From assembly GCF_012971725.1 (NCBI RefSeq), contig NZ_CP048833.1, positions 5,456,001 to 5,520,000 of the forward strand: a stretch of DNA of 64,000 nt. The letters run 5' to 3'. The stretch is from Pseudomonas multiresinivorans (GTDB lineage: Bacteria; Pseudomonadota; Gammaproteobacteria; Pseudomonadales; Pseudomonadaceae). Both the position numbers and the translations under genes were made by a program. Below the pieces are notes generated by a model. That model was given only the letters and a program-made list of their open reading frames with translations, was not told the DNA's origin and made no database searches. Shown one piece after another: positions 41,433 through 49,277 of the stretch; position 1 is the first letter of the stretch; each line of letters opens with the position of its first letter.

Positions 41433-42857
41433 ATGCAAACCAACCTGCTGATCAACGGCCAACTGGTCGCTGGCGAAGGCGAGAAGCTCGCTGTCGTGAA
41501 CCCGTCCCTGGGCACCACCCTGGTGGAAATCGCCGAGGCCACCCCGGCCCAGGTCGACGCCGCCGTGCTGGCCGCCGATGCCGCCTTCGACAGCTGGTCG
41601 CAGACCACGCCGAAAGACCGCGCGATGCTCCTGCTGCAACTGGCCGACGCCATCGACGCCAACGCCGAGGAACTGGCCCGCCTGGAGTCGAACAACTGCG
41701 GCAAGCCGTACTCCGCCGCGCTGAACGACGAACTGCCGGCCGTAGCCGACGTGTTCCGCTTCTTCGCCGGCGCCTGCCGCGTGATGCAAGGCTCCGCCGC
41801 CGGCGAATACCTGCCGGGCCACACCTCGATGATCCGCCGCGATCCGGTGGGCGTGGTCGCCTCCATCGCGCCGTGGAACTACCCGCTGATGATGGTCGCC
41901 TGGAAACTCGGCCCGGCCCTGGCCGCCGGCAACACCGTGGTGCTCAAGCCCTCCGAGCAGACCCCGCTGACCGCCCTGCGCCTGGCGCAGCTGATGGCCG
42001 AGATCTTCCCCGCCGGCGTGGTCAACCTGGTGTTCGGCCGTGGCCCGACCGTTGGCGAGCCGCTGACCACCCACCCGAAAGTTCGCATGGTCTCGCTGAC
42101 CGGCTCGGTCGCCACTGGCAGCCGCATCATCGCCGGCACCGCCGACACCGTGAAGCGCATGCACATGGAACTGGGCGGCAAGGCCCCGGTGATCATCTTC
42201 GACGACGCCGACATCGACGCCGCCGTGGAAGGCATCCGCACCTTCGGCTTCTACAACGCAGGGCAAGACTGCACCGCCGCCTGCCGCATCTACGCGCAGA
42301 AAGGCATCTACGCCAAGTTCGTCGAGAAGCTCGGCGCCGCCGTGGCCAGCATCCAGTACGGCGAGCAGGACGATCCGAACACCGAGCTGGGCCCGGTCAT
42401 CACCGAGCAGCACCTGGAGCGCGTCATCGGCTTCGTCGAGCGCGCCCGTCAGGTGCCGCACATCGAAGTGGTCACCGGCGGCAAGCGTGCCGACCGCGCG
42501 GGCTTCTTCTTCGAGCCGACCGTGCTCGCCGGTGCCCGCCAGGACGACGAAGTGGTCCGCCGCGAAATCTTCGGCCCGGTGGTTTCGGTCACCGAGTTCG
42601 AGGACGAAGCACAGGCGCTGGCCTGGGCGAATGACTCCGACTACGGCCTGGCCTCCTCCGTGTGGACCAGCGACATCGGCCGCGCCCATCGCCTGTCCGC
42701 GCGCCTGCAGTACGGCTGCACCTGGGTCAACACGCACTTCATGCTGACCACCGAAATGCCCCACGGCGGCATGAAGCTGTCGGGCTACGGCAAGGACATG
42801 TCGATGTACGGCCTGGAAGACTACACAGCCATCCGCCACGTAATGATCAAGCACTGA
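41433..42857 (+). CDS. Aldehyde dehydrogenase, 4-aminobutyraldehyde type (second copy)
   Basis: A 474-residue NAD(P)-dependent dehydrogenase, paralogous to the one at 35375. AGAGGA eight bases before the ATG at 41433 fixes the start. Motifs: APWNYPLMM, ELGGKAPVII, catalytic Cys in NAGQDCTA, and EIFGPVV. It is closer in length to E. coli PatD (474 aa) than the first copy. The two may divide substrates (4-aminobutyraldehyde and 3-aminopropionaldehyde, for example), or one may be tied to spdH, which follows after a 291-base gap holding an inverted repeat. Confidence 0.92.
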   Translation: MQTNLLINGQLVAGEGEKLAVVNPSLGTTLVEIAEATPAQVDAAVLAADAAFDSWSQTTPKDRAMLLLQLADAIDANAEELARLESNNCGKPYSAALNDELPAVADVFRFFAGACRVMQGSAAGEYLPGHTSMIRRDPVGVVASIAPWNYPLMMVAWKLGPALAAGNTVVLKPSEQTPLTALRLAQLMAEIFPAGVVNLVFGRGPTVGEPLTTHPKVRMVSLTGSVATGSRIIAGTADTVKRMHMELGGKAPVIIFDDADIDAAVEGIRTFGFYNAGQDCTAACRIYAQKGIYAKFVEKLGAAVASIQYGEQDDPNTELGPVITEQHLERVIGFVERARQVPHIEVVTGGKRADRAGFFFEPTVLAGARQDDEVVRREIFGPVVSVTEFEDEAQALAWANDSDYGLASSVWTSDIGRAHRLSARLQYGCTWVNTHFMLTTEMPHGGMKLSGYGKDMSMYGLEDYTAIRHVMIKH

Positions 42858-42896
42858 TTGGGAGTAAGGCCTGCTGCGCGTCGGCGGAGCTGCGTT

Positions 42897-42957
42897 GGAA
42901 GATGGTTCGTGCCCAGTCGTTTACTACTCGTAAACTCCTGCGCCCGAACCACCTTCC
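42897..42957. repeat. 28-base imperfect inverted repeat before spdH
   Basis: GGAAGATGGTTCG…GTTTAC (42897-42924) faces GTAAAC…CGAACCACCTTCC (42930-42957) across five bases, with about six mismatches. It is the only structure noted in the gap between the aldehyde dehydrogenase and spdH genes. Confidence 0.6.
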
Positions 42958-43148
42958 GCCTTGCTGCGCTCTAGCTCGCTAGGCCCAGTAGCTCAGTGAA
43001 AAGCAACCGCCGGACCAAGGTCCGGTGGTTCTGCGGCCCCCGCTCGACCGGGACCGCCGCGCGGCCACGCATGCCGCAGCCCCTTCCGGAGGGAAGGGCA
43101 TAACCATGACAGCCCGTGCCCCGGGCCATCACCTTGCAAGGACTTCCC

Positions 43149-45011
43149 ATGACCATCACCCGCCGCGACTTCCTCAACGGCGTTGCCCTCACCATCGGCG
43201 CGGGCCTCACCCCGCTGCAACTTCTCCAGGCCGCTCCGTCCGGCCGCTACTATCCGCCTGCCCTGACCGGCATGCGCGGCAGCCATCCCGGCGCGTTCGA
43301 GGTCGCGCACCAGATGGGCTGGGAGAAGAAGGTATTCAATACCGATGGCCTGAAGATCGAGGAGCAGTACGACCTGGTGGTGGTAGGCGGCGGTATCAGC
43401 GGCCTGTCCGCGGCCTGGTTCTACCGGCAGAAGCACCCCAAGGCGCGCGTGCTGATCATCGAGAACCACGACGACTTCGGCGGCCACGCCAAGCGCAACG
43501 AATTCCAGGCCGGCGGCCGGATGATCCTCGGCTACGGCGGCAGCGAAGCCTTCCAGTCGCCCAAGCACCTGTACAGCGACACGGTCAACAACCTGCTCAA
43601 GCAGCTCAACGTCGACGTCGACCGTTTCGAAACCGCCTTCGACCGTGACTTCTACCCGAACCTGGGCCTGTCGCGCGGGGTGTTCTTCGACAAGGCCGGC
43701 TTCGGCGAGGCGAAGATGGTCAGCGGCGACCCGACGCCAATGGTCGCGGACGACATCGCCCCGGAAAAACTCAACGCCCGTAGCTGGCGCGCCTTCATCG
43801 GCGACTTCCCGCTACCCGAAGCCGACCGCCAGGCGTTGATCGACCTGCACGAGGCGCCCAAGGATTACCTCGCCGGCAAGACCCGCGAGGAGAAGGAAGC
43901 GCACCTGGCCAAGACCAGCTACCAGGACTTCCTGCGCAAGGATGTCGGCCTGAGCGAAGCCGCCACCCGCTACTTCCTCAGCCGCACCAACGACTTCTCC
44001 GCGCTGAGCATCGACGCCGTCCCCGCCGATTCGGCCTACTCCGTGGGCTTCCCCGGCTTCGCCGCGATGGACCTCTCGCCGATCAGCGAGGAGGCCAAGT
44101 CCGAGATGGAAGAGCCGTACATCTACCACTTCCCCGACGGCAATGCCTCGCTGGCGCGCCTGCTAGTGCGCGGCCTGATTCCGGGCGTGGCGCCGGGCAA
44201 GGACATGAACGACATCGTCCTGGCCACCTTCGACTACTCGAAACTGGACCAGCCCAAGAACGCCGTACGCCTGCGCCTGAACAGCACCGCGGTGAGCGTG
44301 AAGAACCGCGACGGCGGCGTGGACGTCGGCTACAGCCGCGCCGGCGCCCTGCACCGCGTGCGGGCCAAGCACTGCGTGCTGGCCTGCTACAACATGATCA
44401 TCCCGTACATCCTGCGCGACCTCTCCGCCGAGCAGAGCCACGCGCTGGCGCAGAACGTGAAATTCCCGCTGGTGTACACCAAGGTGGTGATCCGCAACTG
44501 GCAGAGCTTCATGAAGCTGGGCGTGCACGAGATCTACGCGCCAAGCCAGCCGTACAGCCGCGTGAAGCTGGACTACCCGGTGGACATCGGCGGCTACAGC
44601 CACCCGCGCGACCCGAACCAGCCCATCGGCCTGCACATGGTCTACGTGCCCACCAGCCCCAACGCCGGCATGGACGCGCGCACCCAGGCTCGCGTGGGCC
44701 GCGGCAAGCTCTACGGCATGAGCTTCGAATACATGGAAGGGATGATCCGCGACCAGTTGCAGGCGATGCTCGGCCCGGCCGGCTTCGATCATCAGAAGGA
44801 TATCCAGGCGATCACCATCAACCGTTGGTCGCACGGCTATTCGTACTTCTCCAATAGCCTCTTCGATGATGAGGAAGAGAGCGAAAAACTGATGAACCTG
44901 GCCCGCACCAAGGTCGGCAACGTCACCATCGCCAACTCCGATGCCGCCTGGGACGCCTATGCCCATGCGGCTATCGACGAGGCCTGGCGCGCGGTGGGCG
45001 AACTCTCCTGA
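43149..45011 (+). CDS. spdH: Spermidine dehydrogenase SpdH
   Basis: A flavoprotein that cleaves spermidine to 1,3-diaminopropane and 4-aminobutyraldehyde. It has 620 residues, the length of P. aeruginosa SpdH (PA3713). The ATG at 43149 follows AAGGA and opens a twin-arginine-type signal (TRRDFLNGVAL), indicating folded export to the periplasm. The FAD site VVVGGGISGLSAAWFYR starts near residue 78; GGHAKRNEF and the conserved N-terminal block SHPGAFEVAHQMGWEKK are visible. Its product is the substrate of the two upstream aldehyde dehydrogenases, which is why the cluster makes sense as spermidine utilisation. Confidence 0.93.
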   Translation: MTITRRDFLNGVALTIGAGLTPLQLLQAAPSGRYYPPALTGMRGSHPGAFEVAHQMGWEKKVFNTDGLKIEEQYDLVVVGGGISGLSAAWFYRQKHPKARVLIIENHDDFGGHAKRNEFQAGGRMILGYGGSEAFQSPKHLYSDTVNNLLKQLNVDVDRFETAFDRDFYPNLGLSRGVFFDKAGFGEAKMVSGDPTPMVADDIAPEKLNARSWRAFIGDFPLPEADRQALIDLHEAPKDYLAGKTREEKEAHLAKTSYQDFLRKDVGLSEAATRYFLSRTNDFSALSIDAVPADSAYSVGFPGFAAMDLSPISEEAKSEMEEPYIYHFPDGNASLARLLVRGLIPGVAPGKDMNDIVLATFDYSKLDQPKNAVRLRLNSTAVSVKNRDGGVDVGYSRAGALHRVRAKHCVLACYNMIIPYILRDLSAEQSHALAQNVKFPLVYTKVVIRNWQSFMKLGVHEIYAPSQPYSRVKLDYPVDIGGYSHPRDPNQPIGLHMVYVPTSPNAGMDARTQARVGRGKLYGMSFEYMEGMIRDQLQAMLGPAGFDHQKDIQAITINRWSHGYSYFSNSLFDDEEESEKLMNLARTKVGNVTIANSDAAWDAYAHAAIDEAWRAVGELS

Positions 45012-45097
45012 TGTACCCGGCGCCGCGCCCTGCGTGGCGCCACACACAACGGCCATCCGGCCGAAACCCCGCGGGCACGCCCGCAACGGAGGCAAGC

Positions 45098-45574
45098 ATG
45101 CGTCACCTCGTCAGAGCGTTCTACCTGCTGTCGCTGTTCACCTTTGCCGGCCTGGTCCAGGCCGCAGAGTCGCCAAAACAGATCGTCGACGCTTACATGG
45201 CCGCGTGGAACGCCCACGATGCCGAGAAGGCCGCCGGCTACCTGGCCAAGGATGCGGAGTACTTCGACGTCACCGTCGGCACCCCGCAGAAAGGCCGGGA
45301 AGCCGCGCGTGACAACGTGATCAAGGTGTTCGTGGGGGCCGTGCCGGATCTTACGTGGAAGATGAACGGCAAGCCGATCGTCGACAAGGACGGCATCGCC
45401 TTCCAGTGGACCTTCAGCGGCACCAACACCGGCGCCTGGGATGCCCAGACTCCGGCGACCAACAAGCCGCTGTCGTTCGACGGTGTGAGCTACGTGAAGG
45501 TCAAGGACGGCAAGATCGTCTACCAGGGCGACTATTACGACGCCCTCGGCCTGCACAAGCAGTTGGGTTGGTAA
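45098..45574 (+). CDS. Exported NTF2-like (SnoaL-type) protein
   Basis: A 158-residue protein with a Sec signal peptide (about 22 residues, ending LVQA) and a SnoaL/NTF2-like cone-shaped domain: IVDAYMAAWNAHDAEKAAGYLAKDAEYFDV near the N-terminus and VKDGKIVYQGDYYDALGL at the end. GGAGG precedes the ATG at 45098. The fold serves many enzymes and ligand-binding proteins; no catalytic pair can be named. It lies 86 bases after spdH in the same direction and probably shares its transcript and the periplasm, so it may help SpdH or bind a polyamine breakdown product. Confidence 0.82.
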   Translation: MRHLVRAFYLLSLFTFAGLVQAAESPKQIVDAYMAAWNAHDAEKAAGYLAKDAEYFDVTVGTPQKGREAARDNVIKVFVGAVPDLTWKMNGKPIVDKDGIAFQWTFSGTNTGAWDAQTPATNKPLSFDGVSYVKVKDGKIVYQGDYYDALGLHKQLGW

Positions 45575-45581
45575 CGGAAGC

Positions 45582-45616
45582 GTAGGGCGGATAACGCTAC
45601 GCGTTATTCGCCCTAC
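45582..45616. repeat. REP-type palindrome, family B (short)
   Basis: GTAGGGCGGATAACGC facing GCGTTATTCGCCCTAC with almost no loop, directly after the NTF2-like gene. Confidence 0.8.
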
Positions 45617-45682
45617 GTAACTGAAGACCATCGCGGATAAATCCGCTCCTACGCAGAGCCGAAGGCCGCCGGAGATGCCTTT

Positions 45683-45760
45683 GTAGGATGGGTGGAGCGC
45701 AGCGATACCCATGCTGTCTGTGCAAAAAGCGATGGGTATCGCTGCGCTCCACGCCATCCT
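45683..45760. repeat. REP-type palindrome, family C
   Basis: GTAGGATGGGTGGAGCGCAGCGATACCCAT and its inverted partner, in the gap before the MCP-Cache gene. Here the arms read GCGCAGCG rather than GCGAAGCG, and both arms carry the same change. Confidence 0.85.
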
Positions 45761-45854
45761 AGGTTCTGCGCCCTGCAATCGATGCAGCCCATACAAGAAG
45801 AATCGAACTCCGCGCCTACTCCTGCCCTCATCCGCCACTGCAGTGTCCCAACCC

Positions 45855-47012
45855 ATGCCAAGCACACTCGAAAACCGGCCCGCGAGCGCCGAAGACAGCT
45901 CCAGCACCCGCACCACCATCGACCAGGTCAAGCAGTTGATCGCCGACCTGAACGTGCGCTGGACGCAGATCAGCAAGGTCTCCGAAGTCATCAAGCAGAT
46001 CGCCAAGAACACCAACCTGGTAGCGCTCAACGCCGCCATCGAAGCCGCCCGCGCCGGAGAAAGCGGACGTGGTTTCGCGGTGGTTGCCGACGAGGTGCGC
46101 CGCCTGGCCACCCAATCGGCCAACGCCACCGCCGACATCGGCAATGTCGTCGCCTCGATCAAGAGCGAAAGCGCCAAGGCCCTGGCCGATGTCGAACAGG
46201 CCGAACATTCCAGCCTGCTCGACACCGCCCGCGTCGTGCTGACCAGCGAGACCCAGCGCCTTGAAGCGCGCTTCGCCGTGATGGCCACCGCGCTCTATGG
46301 CCTGAAGAACTTCCTGATCGGCCTGAAGACCCGCCATCTCGGGCCGCAGCGCGAGCAGATCGACGCGGTGATGCATGAATACCTGACCCGCAACCCCGAC
46401 CTGCTGGCTTTCGCCTGCGGCTGCGAGCCGAATGCCTTCGACGGCCGCGACGCCGAGTTCATCGGCGCCCCCGGCCACGACGCCAGCGGCCGCATCATGG
46501 CCTACTGGCACCGCGGCAGCGGCGTGGCCCAGCGCGAGTGCCTGGTCGGCTACGACAAGGCCGACGGCAGCGGCGACTGGTACCAGATTCCCCGCGACAA
46601 GGGCCGCGACGTGTTCATGGAACCCTACGAATACAGCGTCGGCGGCAACACCGTGCTGATGACCTCGTTCATGTCGCCCATGCAGGCCAACGGCCGCTTT
46701 CTCGGCATCCTCGGTGCCGACTACACGCTGCACCAGTTGCAGGAAAGTCTCGGCAAGCTTGAGCCAATGGGCAACGGCCGCTACGCCCTGCTCTCCAATG
46801 CCGGCGTCTACGTCACCCACGCCGATGCCAGACGCTTGGGCGACAAGGCCAGTGAACTGCCGCAGGAAGCGCGCAACGCCATCGCCCAGGGCCGGAGCTG
46901 GGAACAGGTGAAAGGCCGCCGCGTGGAACTGCTGCAGCCCATCCGCGTAGGCGACAGCGATGCGCCCTGGGCCCTGCTGATGAGCTTCGAACTGGCCCAG
47001 GCCGGCGAGTGA
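45855..47012 (+). CDS. Soluble chemoreceptor-like protein: short MCP hairpin followed by a Cache domain
   Basis: A 385-residue protein with an unusual domain order. A short signalling hairpin comes first (about 20-125, with NTNLVALNAAIEAARAGESGRG and FAVVADEVRRLATQ); a dCache-like sensor domain follows (about 130-383, with DWYQIPRDKGRDVFMEPYEYS, VLMTSFMSPM and FLGILGADYTLHQL). No signal peptide or membrane helix is seen, so the sensor that is periplasmic in ordinary receptors would be cytoplasmic. The MCP part is far shorter than normal and lacks complete methylation helices. The start is chosen at MPSTLENRP; no strong SD is present and earlier codons overlap a repeat. Confidence 0.82.
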   Translation: MPSTLENRPASAEDSSSTRTTIDQVKQLIADLNVRWTQISKVSEVIKQIAKNTNLVALNAAIEAARAGESGRGFAVVADEVRRLATQSANATADIGNVVASIKSESAKALADVEQAEHSSLLDTARVVLTSETQRLEARFAVMATALYGLKNFLIGLKTRHLGPQREQIDAVMHEYLTRNPDLLAFACGCEPNAFDGRDAEFIGAPGHDASGRIMAYWHRGSGVAQRECLVGYDKADGSGDWYQIPRDKGRDVFMEPYEYSVGGNTVLMTSFMSPMQANGRFLGILGADYTLHQLQESLGKLEPMGNGRYALLSNAGVYVTHADARRLGDKASELPQEARNAIAQGRSWEQVKGRRVELLQPIRVGDSDAPWALLMSFELAQAGE

Positions 47013-47030
47013 TTTCCGCACGCTGACGCT

Positions 47031-47105
47031 GTTCGCGAGCAAGCTCGCTCCTACAAGGTTGGCTCCGGAGCGGGCCTGACCGTAGGAGCGAGCTTGCTCG
47101 CGAAC
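47031..47105. repeat. REP-type palindrome, family A, inverted arrangement
   Basis: GTTCGCGAGCAAGCTCGCTCCTAC followed by GTAGGAGCGAGCTTGCTCGCGAAC, with the arms in the opposite order from the other family A copies. It lies between two converging genes. Confidence 0.85.
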
Positions 47106-47117
47106 CCAAGCGTATCC

Positions 47118-47447
47118 CTACGCCCTGGTCGGCAACTCGGTGATATGGATTTCCGTCACCAGTGCCGGCTTCACCAGCGGCGTGCGCGACAGCAACGGAC
47201 AGAAGCGCGAGAGCGCGCCGATCAGCTCCCACTGGGTATCCAGCGACTTCGACAGCACATCCACGTCCGCGAGTACCCGCTGCCCCACGCGCTGCAGGTG
47301 CGGATCGGGGCTATGCCCAAGCTCCACCGACAACTGGGTGATCAGGGTGCTGAGGTTCGACATGTTGCGGGTGGCGAGAGCGAGGATGTTCGCCAGCAGG
47401 GCGATTTCCGATTGCGGGATGACAGCAGACGTTGCAGAAGCGTCCAT
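47118..47447 (-). CDS. Small conserved hypothetical protein
   Basis: A 109-residue, mostly helical soluble protein of unknown function. The ATG at 47447 follows GGAGCACGC. It has a Ser/Thr-rich start, then amphipathic helices (IALLANILALATRNMSNLSTLITQLSVELG; LQRVGQRVLADVDVLSKSLDTQWELIGALS) that resemble small four-helix or coiled-coil modules. No signal peptide. It converges on the MCP-Cache gene; whether it works with it is unknown. Confidence 0.7.
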   Translation of the reverse strand: MDASATSAVIPQSEIALLANILALATRNMSNLSTLITQLSVELGHSPDPHLQRVGQRVLADVDVLSKSLDTQWELIGALSRFCPLLSRTPLVKPALVTEIHITELPTRA

Positions 47448-47794
47448 GCGTGCTCCAGTGATGCTCTGGTGGGTAGTGGCGCAATCCTTGCGCGAGCGTC
47501 CAGAGAGTAGCATCAGATCGCCATCCTGCGACAGATATCACATTTCATTTCTTTTCCTGACCAATGAGTCACCTCTCTCCTTCAGCCGCGTATTCCGCTC
47601 ACAAAGCGCGACCTGATGCTCATTTCCCCGTCCCACCCCAGGAAACAGCCCGGCGCATTTGAGCCGCAAGCCCCCGCTTCCTATGATTCGCGGCCATTTT
47701 CCAGCTTTGTATTTCTGCTCCTGCCGCATGGCGATCTGCCTGCGGCCTGAAGGCAGCAAGCCTCACCTCGCGTCACCCCTTGAAGATGTAGCCG
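47448..47794. other. 347-base divergent intergenic region
   Basis: Separates the leftward small hypothetical gene from the rightward PEGA gene, so it must contain two promoters. It is somewhat richer in A+T (for example CATTTCATTTCTTTTCC near 47541-47560). I see no convincing -35/-10 pair, dyad, RNA structure or small gene in it. Confidence 0.5.
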
Positions 47795-48811
47795 ATGGAA
47801 CCGAACGCCAAAACTCCCTGCCCGCCAGACACACGGAACGACCCGAATGGCTCGCTTCCCGAAACGACCTCCGGCGCGGCAGCATTGAGCGCCTCGTATG
47901 CACTCGAACAGGGCGAATCAGCTTCCTCCGGGCCGGCTCGATCGGTTCCCAGAGAGACCTTGAGCTCCTGGGATGGCCCCGGTACAGCCTACACACTGGC
48001 GCCACGCCCAGTGGCCGCACCGCCCGCGCCCGCCCCCACTCTTGCCCCTCTGCCGACGGCCGAGCCAGGCCTGCTGGCGCCCGCTCCAAGACCATCCGCC
48101 AACTGGCCGCTGATCGCCGGCGTCATTGCCGGGGTCATTGTCGGGGCACTGGCCACCGTCCTGCTGCTGGCGCTGTGGCAACCCTGGGCTATCGACAACG
48201 AACTTGACGTGCCGAGCGAGCCGAAGCTCGAGCAACAGGGTGTGGTGGAGCGCTCGCCCGCCCCTGCGGACAGCCTCGAGACCGCCACCCCGGATTCCAT
48301 GGACGACGGCTCCCTGATCATTCCGCCATCCGAGCCGGTGCCGGAGGAACAGCCCGCGCCGCCGATCGATGTAGCCGCACCTGACACGCCGGCCACTCCC
48401 ATCGATCCGGTTCAAGTACCAGTACCAGCACCAGCCCCGACGCCGACTCTCCATGAAGCACCCGCTCCGCAGGCGAAGCGGCCGTCAGCTCCCGTGGCCG
48501 CGGCCGAGCAGAAGCCTCATCCGCTGCGAACCCAGGCCATGACCGTTACCGGCAGCAAGCCCGCCAGCCCGACGCCACCCCGCAGTGCGCCCGCCCCCGT
48601 CGCGACAGGCACCCTGAGCGTCGTCGTCCAGCCCTGGGGCGAAGTCTGGATCGACGGCAGCAAGCGCGGCATCACCCCGCCCCTGTTCAAGCTGCAACTG
48701 CCACCGGGAAGTTACCGAATCGAACTGCGCAACCCCGACCTGCCGGCCTATAGCCAGGATGTTGAGATTTCCGCGGGACAGTCCGTGACGCTTCGGCACA
48801 GCTTCCAGTGA
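47795..48811 (+). CDS. PEGA-domain single-span membrane protein
   Basis: A 338-residue type-II-like membrane protein. An N-terminal cytoplasmic region of ~105 residues is Pro/Ala/Ser-rich. One transmembrane helix follows (about 108-128, LIAGVIAGVIVGALATVLLLALW), then a long Pro-rich periplasmic linker (~130-270), and a C-terminal PEGA domain (~270-338, GTLSVVVQPWGEVWIDGSKRG, LPPGSYRIEL). PEGA domains are usually found on envelope proteins. Its stop lies just before a TssQ-like lipoprotein gene, so the three following genes form one transcript. A weak SD precedes the ATG. Confidence 0.8.
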   Translation: MEPNAKTPCPPDTRNDPNGSLPETTSGAAALSASYALEQGESASSGPARSVPRETLSSWDGPGTAYTLAPRPVAAPPAPAPTLAPLPTAEPGLLAPAPRPSANWPLIAGVIAGVIVGALATVLLLALWQPWAIDNELDVPSEPKLEQQGVVERSPAPADSLETATPDSMDDGSLIIPPSEPVPEEQPAPPIDVAAPDTPATPIDPVQVPVPAPAPTPTLHEAPAPQAKRPSAPVAAAEQKPHPLRTQAMTVTGSKPASPTPPRSAPAPVATGTLSVVVQPWGEVWIDGSKRGITPPLFKLQLPPGSYRIELRNPDLPAYSQDVEISAGQSVTLRHSFQ

Positions 48812-48849
48812 GCGTCAGCCGGCCCCCTTTGACGTGTATGGATCCCTCC

Positions 48850-49251
48850 ATGAAAACTCTGCGCACTCTCTCGACGCCGCTGCTGATCGCCTGCCTGGCA
48901 GCGGTTTCCGCTTGCAGCAGCCAGAGCGAGGCACCGCCCGCACCACCTGCGGACGATGCCCAGGTCCTCGCCGAGAACACCTTCGACGAAGGCCTACGGG
49001 TATACGAGGCCGGGCATTACTACCTGGCCGAACAGCAGTTCCTCTCGCCAGCCATCTGGAGCGCCGATGTGCAGGTACAACTGAAGGCCCTCAAGTACCT
49101 GGCGTTCAGTTATTGCGTGACCGAGCGACCGATCCAGTGCCGCTTCGCCTTCGATCGCGCCCTGCAGATCGATCCGACCTTCCACCTGGGAACCGCCGAA
49201 GCCAGCCATCCTCTCTGGGGACCGGTGTTCGTCCAGGCGGCGCGCCGTTGA
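48850..49251 (+). CDS. TssQ-like lipoprotein (type VI secretion associated family)
   Basis: A 133-residue lipoprotein. The signal peptide ends in VSAC (Cys22). I chose the ATG at 48850; an in-frame ATG four codons earlier is also possible. The mature part is a TPR-like helical unit with the pattern I associate with TssQ proteins: AENTFDEGLRVYEAGHYYLAEQQF, LKYLAFSYCVTERPIQCRFAFDRALQIDP and HPLWGPVF. TssQ proteins are lipoproteins encoded in some type VI secretion clusters; no type VI gene is present in this window. It is flanked by the PEGA gene and a periplasmic protein gene, so the trio may be an orphan secretion or stress module. Confidence 0.7.
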   Translation: MKTLRTLSTPLLIACLAAVSACSSQSEAPPAPPADDAQVLAENTFDEGLRVYEAGHYYLAEQQFLSPAIWSADVQVQLKALKYLAFSYCVTERPIQCRFAFDRALQIDPTFHLGTAEASHPLWGPVFVQAARR

Positions 49252-49277
49252 ACATCTCTCCTGATCGCGAGGCTCCC

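Noticed and set aside
48834..49277. 416-residue fusion of the TssQ-like region and the exported protein
   Set aside because: The upstream part is a shifted reading of the lipoprotein gene; the ATG at 49278 has an SD and starts a signal peptide.
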